Positions 22,388 through 33,965 of a DNA stretch of 64,000 nucleotides are shown piece after piece; positions within the stretch are counted from its first letter, which is position 1; each line of letters starts with the position of its first letter. Made by a program: the position numbers and the translations under genes. Below the pieces are notes generated by a model that made no database searches, was not told where the DNA came from, and saw only the letters and a program-made list of their open reading frames with translations. The stretch is from Erigeron canadensis (lineage: Eukaryota; Streptophyta; Magnoliopsida; Asterales; Asteraceae). The stretch covers positions 45,800,645 to 45,864,644 of the forward strand of contig NC_057763.1 of NCBI RefSeq assembly GCF_010389155.1. Direction: 5' to 3'.

Positions 22388-22602
22388 TTGATTCATTTAC
22401 ACACATATTATTTACTAATTTCATGTTAGTCATTTATTGTCTTTAGATTTTAAAGAATATTATTCAAGCATTTAAACATCCATATTCTAAATGATTCATT
22501 TACACACATACATATGTACCATATAATTTCATCTCACTTAAAATAATTCATTCCTTAATCTTCCATACAATCGAAAAAAAATACAAACTGAGTTTAAAAC
22601 TT

Positions 22603-22630
22603 CCGCGCAATGCGCGGGTAAAAGACCTAG
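22603..22630 (+). other. Helitron 3' terminal hairpin and CTAG
   Basis: Seven-base stem CCGCGCA/TGCGCGG with a one-base loop, then GTAAAAGAC and CTAG; the next base is T. It is the termination signal for rolling-circle transposition. Confidence 0.92.
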
Positions 22631-22638
22631 TATATATA

Positions 22639-25128
22639 TCTATATAAAAGTCTATCTCAAAGTGCTCACGTGGCGTTCTCTAAGCCCGCCACGTCAGCAT
22701 TTTCCTACGTATCGTCACCATATCGATCCAAGAGACACGTCAACAACCATGTATGCGCCTACTTTGCTTAGTCAACCCTCACACAGGTATCTAAAAGTGT
22801 CATGTATTTTTTAAAAATAAATGTTTGTGCTAGGAATTGAACCTAGGCCTTATAGCAAGGAGGCACATGTCTTTTCCAACTCATCTAATGGGAACTTGGT
22901 GTTTTGTTTCCTATTCAATGCTATATGTACTTTACAAATTTTTATATGTAAAATTGTGAGTTTTAATATAAAAACAAACATCAAATTCAATGTTGTTTAT
23001 CTATCTTTCCCTATAAATCGAATAGTGATTACATTTTAAAAATATTTTCTCAAATGATAATAGTTTTTGTGTTATATTTTTATCATAATACAAATAAGCG
23101 AATATACATACTCGTATATATAATATCAAAGAAAAAAATTATTACAAAGTAACAAATTCTTATATTTTAGATTAAACATTAGAATTTAGGTTTGTGGTTA
23201 CACGAGAGTTACGTCATTTTCAGTATTAGATTTTAATTTATTATGGTTTCAAATTTAGTATACTATGTTTTGTTAGTAACATTTTAATCTATATTAAAAC
23301 TTTGACTTTTATATTTAAATATTTTTTTAAATATGCCCATCGATATTTTTTTACCCTGACACGCTTAGAGATATTTTAATATAACAATCATAATATGTTC
23401 ATTGAAGTTGTAGACTCTGACATAGTTAGCAACATTTGAATATTAAAAAATCATAATAGATCATTATCATTTTATTTGTTTTATTATTACACATAGTGTA
23501 TCATATTCTTTTTTGAACTATTAGAAATATATTTTTATTAATAGATGAAACATATCCTAAATATTTCAATTAGAATATAACAATGTTATATATGTTTTCT
23601 ATAAATACGACATTTTTACATACCATATTTATTTATATGTGTCTAAAAAAAACAATAATAGTACAATCATTTTAATATATTATTCACATTGATTTTTATT
23701 TATTTTTAATTTATCAATCTCTCTCTATATATATGAGCCTATCAGAAAACGTTCGCATGACACTCTCTGGGTCCCCACGTTAGCATTTTCTTTTGTGTCA
23801 TTACCAGATTGATATTAAAGAGAGGTCAACACCTACTTTACTTAGTCAGCCTTCATAGTGGCCATTCAAGTGGTGTTAAATGTTACAAATGGGTTTCGAA
23901 CCTATGAATGCAGAACAACATATGGACGCATTGCCAGTGGACTAGATTTTCATTTCTGATATTATTTCCCAACTACACTTAATATGATATTTCATTTTAA
24001 TAATTGACATTTTTAATAACAAATTGCATTTTACTAAATATTTCTCATTTACATTTAGCCGTATATATTTCAATGTCGTCTATCATATTTGGCATTTCGT
24101 CACTAAAAGTATCCGATTATTAGTTTATCCATGCTATCTACCCTATCCTTTTTGTTCTCATAATCGTATATTATAACTTTGTATAATATATATTCTATCT
24201 ATTAGAAATCTTTTTAACAAAATAATAAAGTTCACATGAATGCTTGCGAATGGTAAAACTATTTATAAACATAGTTCAAATGGTTTCGATCACATGAATG
24301 ATCGAATTAATAATTACAAAGTTTGTTATTTTTTTATATAGAAATCTTATTTGTAATTTGAACTTACAATTTATAATAATAAATTTAATGCTTTTTTAAT
24401 ATATAAAGTAGTATAGATCAATATATCGATTTCAACATCAACTATTTATAAATAATCAGTTCACACAACACATGTGTATATACAATCATGTTGGGTATAT
24501 ATAAATAATTATATTTTCATTTACTCAAGTTCTATTAGTGGCAAAGACATAATTTAGGCTCAATTAGGCTATGTTTGTCACAAGCCTTTCAAGATATTTT
24601 CAGGAGCTTTAACTTTAGTTTTAAACGAAAAGCTCATATAGTATTAAAACGTTTTTAGAGTAACTTGCTTTAACTTTTATTTGAAAAAAAAACTCTAAAG
24701 TGAAACGCTATTTCAAGTAGCCACTTTGCTACATCAACCATATAAAACATATCTAGAAGATAAAAGCTTTAGGTAACCACTTTGCTTAAATGCTACAGCT
24801 TACAACTTCATCTAAAATCTAAAACTACCTTTGCCAAACATACTTTTTAGTGTATAAAATATACCAGTAATCTTAAATTGAGTCAAGATGAAGATAGGAG
24901 ATTCTAAATGTATGCTTTGGTGGGAGGTCAGTTAGCTTTGAATTTCACTAATATTAAAAAACAGTGCTGAAAATATAGAATTTTATACACCACTATATGG
25001 TTGCTACAACCACTTTTGTCCTCCGTGTAGCTCTGTCACTGAATTCTATGATCGTTTTTGTTGTATATTATTTATGAGAAATCAATGAGAACTAAAATAG
25101 CTTGGGGCAACGCCCGGGTATAACCTAG
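22639..25128 (+). mobile_element. second Helitron family, composite, no coding genes
   Basis: A 5' end TCTATATAAAAGTCTATCTC starts at 22639. A related 5' end starts at about 23718 (TCTCTCTCTATATATATGAG). The sequences after both are alignable (CACGT.AGCATTTTC, then CCTACTTT.CTTAGTCA), so they are two members of one family. Only one 3' end is seen: a short GGGC-AAC-GCCC stem at 25105-25115 and CTAG at 25125-25128 before T. The left copy is thus truncated or hosts the right one. No transposition genes are present. Confidence 0.65.
24574..24846. mobile_element. candidate MITE
   Basis: TATGTTTGTCA on the left and TGCCAAACATA on the right form imperfect inverted ends around about 270 bp of AT-rich non-coding DNA. 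No convincing target-site duplication, so tentative. Confidence 0.35.
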
Positions 25129-25217
25129 TTATTAATAAGTTCAACTACGAGTATTATCTTTTTTCGCTTACTTATTTCGGTTATGTATATCGCATGCTAA
25201 AACACGCATGATTGATG

Positions 25218-25400
25218 AGTACCACATAGGGATGGGCATGGGACTGGTACCGTACCGTACCGGTCCCAGTCCTGACGGTCCCAGTCCCGAAAATAGTCAA
25301 AACTTAGTCCGATCCCGGTTCCATCGGTACCGATACCAGTACCATATCAGAACGGGACCGGGATATCGATACCAAATCCCAACTAGTCCCAAGTGCTACT
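25218..25400. repeat. GGTACCGGTCCC-rich segment, hAT-end-like
   Basis: The stretch begins (T)AGGGATGGGCATGGGAC, like many plant hAT termini, and then has many copies of GGTACC/GGTCCC/CCAGTCCC in both orientations, as in hAT subterminal repeats. A matching right end with an 8-bp TSD was not found, so it may be only one end. Confidence 0.4.
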
Positions 25401-26599
25401 TTCATTTTTTCCTTTTTCTTATTTCTTCACCTGTAACCTGTTAGTGAGAAACGACCATGTCTATTTTGACATGAAGTTTATACCTCATATGATATAATTG
25501 ACAATAACTATATAATATAAAAACACATACAAACAAAAGCAAATATGTTCTCATATAATGACATTCCACCAGAACTAGAAGTTTAGAACATTCATACAAT
25601 TATACTTGCAAATGCAGCTGCTGCTTCTAGCTATTCATTTGGAACCAAATAAATAGTTTATTTGGGACCAAATAAAGAGTTTCAAATTCTCCAAAAGGTT
25701 GCATATATTGTATTCGTTCCAAAAATAGCAACAAACATTCTCAAAATAACATTAAACGCTGCAAGCTTTTGTAGATATCATTCTTCGACAGCCATTTCTT
25801 CATTTCTTTTACCGTTTCGGTTGTTGATCGCTTCCTCAATCAAAGGGGAGTCTAAGCATGCATGAGTCTATGCTAGTCTTCTACCCATATCACCAAACTA
25901 ATCTTCTCCTAGCTCAAGTGGTTATCCTAAAGGTACAATATTTTCAAAAGAACAAGTGTTAGCTAATAGTAAGATAACATGAATTTGAAAACATTTACCA
26001 TTTCATAAGATACTAACAAAATCATCTTTTAATGTTAATATCACATACAATCATAACCTTTCATAAACATAACACATTAGGATAATCATATTCCTAATTG
26101 TGTATAATTTTACTTTCTTTATCTTTCTTTCTTTTCTTTATTCTTTGCCTAGACGTAGGCTAAGTGACTTATGCCACTTACATAGAGATGTGGGGTTATG
26201 TGTAGGCGGTCGTAGACCATACATGGAGTCATCACACCCGACATGATGGGCGAACCATAAGGTGGTCCATCGGCGTCGTTAAAGAAAGACAATGTCAATC
26301 CAACTGAATAAACCATTTATGCCTTTACGCATTGGTGGTTAGTTACGGTTAGGACCAATTTTGCTGAAAACTATACCGTCTCCAGTTGCATCTGGAGACC
26401 AGAAGACTTGTCAAGAAATATTAAAAGTCCAGTTGCAAGGTACAGTTAATGCGACTAAACACTTCCTCCAGTTAAGATCTGATCATACACCTGAAGACAT
26501 TTCAATTGAAGTCAAAGACATCAAGTGGAAAAAAGAGAATAACAATGGCAGCGAAACCCAGTTGACATTCTAACCAGATCGTAAACTAGAGACCATCAG
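25401..26599. other. gene-free stretch
   Basis: Only short frames, none recognised. About 26150-26350 is richer in GC and unlike its surroundings, but no domain or repeat structure could be assigned. Confidence 0.35.
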
Positions 26600-27244
26600 T
26601 GTAAATGCACTTACAAAGCTTTACACTGATTACCAGGAAGACCTTTTTGCATTATGTACTATTATCCAGACAATAGCATTTGTCTATGATTAAAGTACAA
26701 AGTACATAAAGCAGGTTGGATAAAGTGACTTTATGTCTTACTTTATCAAACATTTCTAAGGAATTAGATGTGATTCCTTAAATGCTCTCAACCATATTTG
26801 TACGGCAAAGTTGGGATCCCAATACCAACCTTTGCCTATAAATAGAGGTCTTTGCACAACCAACAAACGACCTTTGCATATTCGGACTTTGCATTCTTGG
26901 TGACTTGTGCAATATTCTCTCAATCATTAAAAGGAACATTTCACAACTTTAAGTCTTTCGATTGTTTAAGAGAATTTTCAAGTTTTAGATCAATTGTATT
27001 TCATAGGTTGTTAGGATATTTACATTCGTGTATTATCTTAGTTTCGCAACAACCTTTTATTTAAATAAAATACACTTGAAAAATACATATTGTCTCACTA
27101 ATTTACTTTACAAGTTCTTTACTTTATTGCATTGTCTTTACTAATTTACATATGTCACCTTAATAAGTGTGCGTATTGCAAAGAATCTCACCATTGACAT
27201 TGAGGTGTCTTCAGTAACCATCTTTAAAGAAGTTGAGACTTACA
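26600..27244 (+). mobile_element. 5' LTR of a Copia-type retrotransposon
   Basis: The right boundary is firm: TTACA at 27240-27244 is followed after two bases by a plant primer-binding site. The left boundary at TGTAA (26600) is inferred from the matching TGTAA/TTACA ends and gives 645 bp. A TATA box (CCTATAAATAGAGG) lies near 26837 and an AATAAAA near 27064. No 3' LTR is seen in the window. Confidence 0.6.
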
Positions 27245-27246
27245 AG

Positions 27247-27257
27247 TGGTATCAGAG
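27247..27257 (+). other. retrotransposon primer-binding site
   Basis: TGGTATCAGAG, complementary to the 3' end of initiator methionine tRNA, two bases after the LTR end. This is the usual primer site of plant Copia elements. Confidence 0.85.
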
Positions 27258-27302
27258 TAGGCAGGTTGAATTGATTCAATTCCATAACCTAGGTCTACTA
27301 AG

Positions 27303-27688
27303 ATGTCTACTGAAACTGAGAATGGTTCTGGTCCACAAAATGAAACTGAAGTTAATACACCACCGGTTCAAAATGTGAACACTAATCCTCCTCCTCTTCC
27401 AACCCCTAACCATGTGCATGTTCACTACTCCAATACTCCTGTTCCCAAATTCGATGAAACAGTGAAACCTTTGGAACATGGAAGGCAAGAATGCTCTTAC
27501 ACTTTGGTGGGATAGAAAGGTATATGTTGAAAATCCTTATTGATGGACCACATATACCCATGTCCATTGGGGTGAGTCCTCTTCCAGACCTAACTAGGAG
27601 AAGAGGTACTAGAGAAAAGCCTAAAGACCATTGGTCTGATGAGGATCGCAGACTGGTTGAATTCGACCTCCCTTTTAAGGGAAGTTGA
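27303..27688 (+). pseudogene. Copia gag fragment, frameshifted
   Basis: Starting ATG at 27303, 58 bases after the LTR, the frame reads a polar, proline-rich N-terminus with PVPKFDETV. It loses frame at about 27490, where a second frame continues with LILIDGPHIPM-like sequence and the Gag motif HWSDEDRRLVEFDL near 27630-27665. It then stops at 27686-27688. The normal Copia Gag is several hundred residues with a zinc knuckle; here only the first part remains, and there is no pol downstream. The element is a truncated relic. Confidence 0.6.
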
Positions 27689-28140
27689 GTTTTACTATGA
27701 TTAATTAAATTAATTTTTAATTATTTACACTATAAACCTAAGTTTTGAATAAACTAATTTGAAGTCCTTTCAAATATTGAACATCCATTTCCGATACAAA
27801 GATTTGTATGGTTATAAAATCCCAACAGATGTTACATAGGAATAACTAAATGAGCTCATATATTAACCATAAATAGTCAAATACATAGTTCAAATAGCAA
27901 ACATAAGTGATAACACATAAGTTCAATAACAACTAAAGCATAAGATAAGTTCCCACACAGGGGAAATGATAAAGCATATTGCCAACTAACATAAAGAAGT
28001 AAACATGTAACACTCAAAGTCCTAAGCCTAAAGTTTGGTACAAGTTCCATGCTACCATCCTAGCCACAATTTGCATAATTATAATGAACAACGAAAGTAG
28101 AAAATCTAAACAAAAAACAAAAAAAAAAGGAGGGGGGGGG
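27689..28140. other. gene-free stretch
   Basis: AT-rich; ends in an A run and an 11-base G run at about 28132-28142 that belong to the tail of the SINE-like unit that follows. Confidence 0.4.
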
Positions 28141-28215
28141 GGGAGGAAGAAGGGGTTTGAACTTGCGACCTCCCACTCTAAAGTCTTAGACAAAAACCAC
28201 TGCACCAAGCATCAC
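28141..28215 (-). mobile_element. tRNA-like SINE head, minus strand
   Basis: On the minus strand GATGCTTGGTGCAGTGGTT (A-box region) is followed 30 bases later by GGTCGCAAGTTCAAACCCC (B-box), then a C-rich and T-rich tail. It looks like the pol III head of a SINE rather than a tRNA, since no acceptor stem can be formed. No TSD was found. Confidence 0.5.
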
Positions 28216-29026
28216 CTTTCTTTAATATTGATAAATATTATATTTATTTTAAAACCACAATAAAATGACAAAAAACTCACTGTTCATGCAAATTGTCTTT
28301 AAATAGGTTATAATATAATTGAATAACTTTCAACTTGACCCCTCAAAATATTAACATATTTATAGTTAGTTTTAAAGTTTTGAATTTACAAATTTAAATA
28401 TATTAAAATAAGTAAATTTATTATTTTCAAATATTATAAAGTTTTAGTTTTAAGTAAATAATAGTTTTATTAATATTTTGGGTTAAAATGAATTAGAATA
28501 GAAAAAAATGTGAGAAAGAAGTAAGGAAGAGGTTTTAATGCTGACAGTAGTTTTTGAATTGAAAAAAGCTGACATGACAGTGAGAAGAAGTGAGGAAGAG
28601 ATTTAAAACAAGATCTTAGTAAGAGGGGCCTAATAACACATCTTTATCTCATCATTCTTTTTACTTTTTGATTTTCTAAGATTTACTAAACAGAATATTT
28701 TAAAGCGCACATTAACATATAATAAAAACATTACACTAACTAAAAAACAGTACTTTAATATTGGTAATAAAAAGAAAATCACATTTATTTATAAAAATAC
28801 TACATTAATTAAAATTAATTAAAAATCTAATATTTGAGATTAACTTAATCATAGAATGATAACATGCAAAAGAATTAAAAAATATGAATGAAAAAAGTTT
28901 AATGGAATACACATATCAACTATTTTTTTATTTTTTATATTTATTTTAGATTTAATTTATTATTATTTTAAATATAATAAATAATTAACTGTTACAATTG
29001 GCTATGAATATAACTTGCATAAATTA
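28216..29026. other. gene-free AT-rich stretch
   Basis: No open frame or repeat structure of note. About 28500-28610 contains GTGAGAAGAAGTGAGGAAGAG-like purine repeats. Confidence 0.4.
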
Positions 29027-29340
29027 CTAGCTAGATACCCGCGTAATGTGGCAGTGATGGCAGTAACGACGTTCTTATGGTGGCGGCGAGTCGGGGTGAG
29101 GGTGGAGGCGTCAAATGATGTTGATTGATATAAATATAATTAATTAATGTAAAGGCGGTGGTGGAGATATTTTAGAAGATAAAAGTTTACGATAAAAAAT
29201 TAGTTCATTAAGGCCAACTAGGGAATTTTTCTTATATGTATTAAATAAGGAGGGTTTATTAAGGGTAAATTAATAATTTCCAAACTCTTCTTTTTATAAC
29301 TTTTCAACAATATGATATAATTTTTATAATGTAGTAAAGA
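29027..29340 (-). mobile_element. small non-autonomous Helitron
   Basis: On the minus strand it starts TCTTTACTACATTATAAAAA after an A. It ends with a hairpin-like segment (GCCACATTACGCGGG) and CTAG before T, 314 bp in all. Internal sequence (GTTAATTCATTAAGG-like, GTGGTGG blocks) is shared with 57344-57604, so they are one family. It has no coding capacity. Confidence 0.75.
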
Positions 29341-29632
29341 TAAATATATTTGTGACTTCTTTAAATTATAATTGTTCAATAATTCATGTTAAGAAGAGAA
29401 GTTTTCATGAATTTGGTACCATCCGTAGAATTCCAGTTTGGTTAGTCAGAACATGATTATGGCACTTGACCTTAATGGTTCCCTTATTTTATACACTACT
29501 ACATCCATGTTTGTGCCCATTGGCCTGCCTTCTTTGAGCACTGGTTTAACACTTCACACCAATTTGGAAAACGTTAATTCTTTTTCACCCTCATTTCACT
29601 TGAGACAAATATATTTATCTATATATACATAA
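29341..29632. other. spacer
   Basis: No gene or repeat recognised between the Helitron and the Mutator-like element. Confidence 0.4.
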
Positions 29633-30715
29633 GGGAAAATTACACTTTTGGTCTCTGAACTTGACACGTTTTTTACTTTTAGTCATTAAACTTTAAAAAT
29701 TGCAAATTATACACTGAACTTGTCACTTTTTTTCACTTTTGGTCACTGCGTCAACTTTGTTAGTTTTTCCCCGTTAACTTGCCCAGATTCGTTAATTTTC
29801 ATTCACTGTTCATCCTTTCCATTATTCCATAACTAAAATCGATAATCGGTCCAACTTCAGGTTTTATATATTGTTTTGGCCGATTAGTGAAAATACATAC
29901 TCATTTATTATGTTTTGAAACAAATTTTTTATGTTTACAGTTACTATCTATTTGTTATACAGTAGTTTGATTAGATGAAATAATTGTTTTTTTTTAACGA
30001 CGATGAAAAATTTGTTATTAAAATTTTTATATATAAAGATAGATTTATTTAGTTACTATGTTTGAATTTTGAGTCTTCTTATATCTACTTTAACCGTAGA
30101 TTTTTTTTGTGTTATATAAACTTATATATTTTTCTTAATTCATTTTATTAACTATTAATAAACGAAAATAAAAATAAGATATTGTAATGTTTATCTGAAG
30201 TAACGTGTTGTAGGTTTTTCTGATAATCTATAACGCCTTATGATTTAACCATAAATATTTTTGTCTATGTTATATAAATTTGTTATAAAACATATAATAA
30301 TGAACTAATTTTTAAATATATTTTTCATTGATAAAATTTACACCAACTACTATATGTTATAAATAAAAATGTTTAAAGTCAAAGTTAAAAGTAAAAATAT
30401 TAAGAAAAATTCAAAATAATAACATTTAAAATTGGACGAATGAGGTATATATAAAAAAAATTAGGTAAATTACACTTTTCATCACTGAAGTTTGTCGATT
30501 ATCGATTTTAGTTATAGAATAATTGGAAGGACGAAAAGTGGAAAAAAAAAACTAACGAATCTGTGCAACTTAACGGAGCAAAACTAACGAAACTGGGCGC
30601 AGTGACCAAAAGTAAAAAAAAGTGAAAAGTTCAGTGTATAATTTGCAATTTTTAAAGTTTAGTGACTAAAAGTGAAAAACGTGTCGTGTTCAGGAACCAA
30701 AAGTGTAATTTTCCC
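29633..30715. mobile_element. Mutator-like foldback element, non-autonomous
   Basis: Long terminal inverted repeats of about 235 bp: GGGAAAATTACACTTTTGGT on the left, and its complement ending at 30715 on the right. They share the internal blocks GTCACT, AAATTGCAAATTATACACTG and TCGATTATCGATTTTAG-like sequence. The 9-bp flanks are TATACATAA (29624-29632) and AATACATAA (30716-30724), 8 of 9 matching, which fits the 8-10-bp TSD of Mutator-like elements. The 600-bp middle is AT-rich and non-coding. Confidence 0.8.
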
Positions 30716-30724
30716 AATACATAA

Positions 30725-31689
30725 TCATCATTTTCATGTCCCCCAATGTCCCCTAAATGTGAAATAATTATCCATCACAAAAATTCAGATTTCATCGCTG
30801 GTGCTTTTCATTACGGACGAACCGTTCCATCGCTACCCACCCTGCTTTCAGAGTTCCAAATGATGAGGTTGGTTACAATGAATGTACATTGTGCCAAAAC
30901 AAATCTTTATGTTCAGTATTTTGATGGATATGTTTGAATGTAATGTACCAAACAAAACTTGATGTTCAATTTTTGAAAATGATTATGCTGGACATGTATT
31001 TTCTCGCTGTAATTATTTGGTTTAACCTTTAATTAAACGTAGTTTAGTACTTTGATGATCTTGTGTGTAATGATCGCCCCTTTAAATCGTGTTTTACATT
31101 TAGATGTTCTAAATAATTTACATTTGTATTATCGATTAGGTTTTAAAAATGAAACATAATAATTCTATTGATTCACATATCATGTAGCGTTAATAATATT
31201 CCAAAGCTAAAAAGACAGTGAAATATGGTGAAATAATTTCAGAAAATCTTGTTTTTCTAAATAACTCGCTAGCATGAATAATGTCTTAATCAAATATATT
31301 GGAGATGGTCTAGAAAATAGTTCAAAAAAGGCCAGACAAAGGGAAAAGAAAAAAAACGCTACATTTACATTAAAAAATAAATAAATAGGTCGTCATCTTC
31401 AAAATAAACTAAACAAAAATGCATTTGTTATCTACCCGTTTTGATAATCACTAGAACGCTCGAAGTTTAAAGCAACAATTGAAGTTTCTCGCCAACATTA
31501 TATAGCTCTCATTTTCAGCTTTTAAATTAACGTTGTTTTTTTTTTTTTTTGCATAGTATTAAAAATAAAAGAAAAATGACAACATGGATGTGCGTGTTTC
31601 CAAGAAAAAGATGGATATGACTTGTTGGACAGTGGCAAAATTGCTATCATAATTTTATATTTATTTAAACGGATCAATAATGAGAGTAA
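30725..31689. other. gene-free stretch
   Basis: AT-rich, no signals recognised. Confidence 0.4.
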
Positions 31690-31699
31690 TGCTATATTT

Positions 31700-32445
31700 T
31701 GAGATCGATAGAGGAGTTAAACCTGAGGCTAGAGAAATGGAGAAGAGCCCTTGAAGATAATGGCTTGTGCGTTAGCAGAGAGAAGACAGAATACCTGTGA
31801 TGTGACTTCGATAGGCAGGAGATAGGACGAATTAGGGATGAGGATATTCGCATTGGAGAACGAATATTGTGCCCAAAGAAGTCATTTAGATACCTAGGAT
31901 CGGTGATACACAATTCGGGGGAGATAGACGAAGACGTGACACATTGGATCCAAACTGGGTGGATGAAGTGGAAAGCAACTACGGGATTTATGTGCGACAA
32001 AAGGATCCCACTAAAACTGAAAGGCAAGTTCTATAGAGTGGCTATTAGACCGGCTATGTTATACGGTTCGGAATGCTGGCCGATGAAGAAAACCCATGCA
32101 TCACGGGTGGAAGTGTCAGAGATGAGGATGCTAAGGTGGACTTGCGGGAAGACCCTATTAGACAGGATCCCCACAGGAGTTTTTAGAGCCGAACTTGAAG
32201 TAGGGACCATCATTAACAAGCTAAGGGAAGGACGTTTGAGATGGTTTGGCCATGTTAGGAGAAGAGAACAAACAACACCACTAAGGAGGGCGGAATCTAT
32301 TCACGTTGACGGCATATGTAGATGGGAAGGCCTAAAATGAAATAGGAGGAGCTAATAGCGAAGGATCTAGAAGAGCTTGGCTTGCGGGAGGACTTGGCAT
32401 TGGATAGGACGGCATGGAGAACTAGGATTAGAGTAGAGGATTAGG
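31700..32445 (+). pseudogene. RTE reverse transcriptase C-terminal part, broken
   Basis: The frame begins at the RT block corresponding to STEELNQRLEKW of the other copy. It contains a TGA at about 31798-31800 in place of Arg, then FRYLGSVIH, AMLYGSECWPM, EMRMLRWTCGKT and LRWFGHVRRRE. A frame change near 32338 precedes a last segment ending at TAG 32443-32445. The order and spacing match the minus-strand copy closely. There is no catalytic box and no endonuclease, so it is dead on arrival by 5' truncation. Confidence 0.85.
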
Positions 32446-33327
32446 TTAGGGTAGGTTTTTGTGTGACTAAGATAGACACCTTTTCCCATATGGTCTTGCC
32501 CAAGGACGTTAGTAATGGTTGGTCATGTGTAGTGGACTTAACGAAGGTAACTCGAAGCTACAGAGGGCTTGGATCCGACAAGATAAGAGGGAGGTCGACG
32601 GGGGTGGAAGGACTGATTTTCGAACGAGCCAAAGGAGCTTTCTATCGGAAGACATGGGCCAATGAGGGAAAGGCATATGGGAATAGGTTTTGTAGACTTT
32701 TTATACAGACTTTTTATTTTAGACTTTGGTTCTATGTGACCTCTGTAGTGGTTTTGGCCTTGAGTCTCGATTGGCCTTAACCGAGGGGGGAGGTTACTCT
32801 AGCGTCTGACACCCCCAAAATGCTTTGTCTGTCAGAGAGGACATGACCAATGTTAGTTTAGTTAGAGGGATAGGTGTCTAAGTTTAGTTTAGTGGTTTGG
32901 ATAGTTATGTGAGAGGACTAGGAGTAGGTTAGGTAGGAGACTTTGGGACTAAGAGTTATGTTTTAGGTATTTATTTTGTCTTAGGTTATGATGTTTCTAC
33001 TTTTTTTATGTTGTTCAATATGTTCGACATGGTTTGTATTATATATGTATTGGCGAACTTGTGCTAAGGTATTGGCAGGTCGCATATTGGATACTCTTCC
33101 CTACTCCTAAGGTAGCCGGACTTGGCAGACATGTATATTCTCTTATGATTATCTCGACTGACAGGTATGGTATCTAAACACTTCACTCTTGCCGACTTTT
33201 ACATCTTGATGGCCGGAGGTCCTTATGGAAGCAGTCTCTCTACCTCTAGGTAGAGATAAGACTGTCTACAACCCACCTCCCCCATACCCCGTGCAGGGAT
33301 TGAGTCCTGTTGTTGTTGTTGTTGTTT

Positions 33328-33385
<58 letters not shown>
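31700..33385 (+). mobile_element. RTE LINE, second copy, 5'-truncated
   Basis: It begins inside the RT coding region just after the catalytic box and runs to a (GTT)n tail. Ten-base duplications TGCTATATTT flank it (31690-31699 and 33386-33395). The 3' noncoding part aligns with the reverse complement of 1400-2014. This gives the intact sequence across the LTR insertion site of the other copy. Confidence 0.88.

Positions 33386-33387
<2 letters not shown>
33308..33387 (+). repeat. (GTT)n tail of the RTE LINE
   Basis: About 26 GTT triplets with few interruptions. RTE elements end in short simple repeats rather than poly(A). The frames of Val, Leu or Asn repeats here are not genes. Confidence 0.95.
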
Positions 33388-33395
33388 CTATATTT

Positions 33396-33965
33396 ATATT
33401 TGATCATGACATATATAACATTCATTTTTCTCATTTCATCTCATTGTTTTATTTATGCTAAATATCTATTTATTAAAAAAAATGAAATAAAAAAATGTTT
33501 GCAAGTTTTTTGTTTTTGTTTTTTAGACTATTTACAACTTTAATGCGAATGAAAACTAGCTTTTTTCGGGTGAATAATGAGAGGCTTACAAGAAAAAGAG
33601 AACGGCCAATAAATATGTACAAATATAAGCAAATAAAATCAAGGATTGGATTTTATAGGTATATCGCTTGTTAGAGGGTTTAAGCATCAAAATGAACTTT
33701 TATGGGGGAAAATAATGTCCTTTCCTACAGGCAACTTAGCAAAGACTCACATGTACTTTTATGTTTGGGCAAACTAGGCTAATCTGTATTAACAAAAAAA
33801 TTATAGTATATATATAGGGAAAAAAAAGTAACATAATTATTACTCAAATATCTGAATCAAAGCAATATATGCGTCTTTATATAAGTTTTAGGCAGAGTGA
33901 ACACTTTTATTATATATATAGGCGAATTGATACTTTTTTTTATGTGGCTATCTTTATAGCAATAA
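33396..33965. other. gene-free spacer
   Basis: AT-rich, no signals recognised. Confidence 0.4.

Larger units (their letters stand above)
8280..22630 (+). mobile_element. 14-kb Helitron of the autonomous type
   Basis: The 5' end is TC followed by TATATATATATATA and AATTATTAAAAC, preceded by A (8279). The 3' end is a hairpin (CCGCGCA-A-TGCGCGG, 22603-22617), nine bases later CTAG at 22627-22630, then T. This matches the Helitron rules (5' TC, 3' hairpin and CTRR, insertion between A and T). Inside, all on the plus strand, are an RPA70-like gene (9612-11988), the RepHel gene (13263-19166) and a second RPA-like gene (21273-22387), the set known from plant autonomous Helitrons. The 5' end is duplicated: a second TCTAGTATATATTTATAT copy starts at 8421. 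RepHel is broken, so this copy needs help from another element. Confidence 0.9.

Noticed and set aside
28141..28215. A tRNA gene
   Set aside because: A- and B-box-like motifs are present but no acceptor stem or anticodon arm can be formed; SINE head is more likely.
33225..33543. Open frames of poly-Val, poly-Leu or poly-Asn
   Set aside because: They come from the (GTT)n tail of the RTE LINE in different frames.
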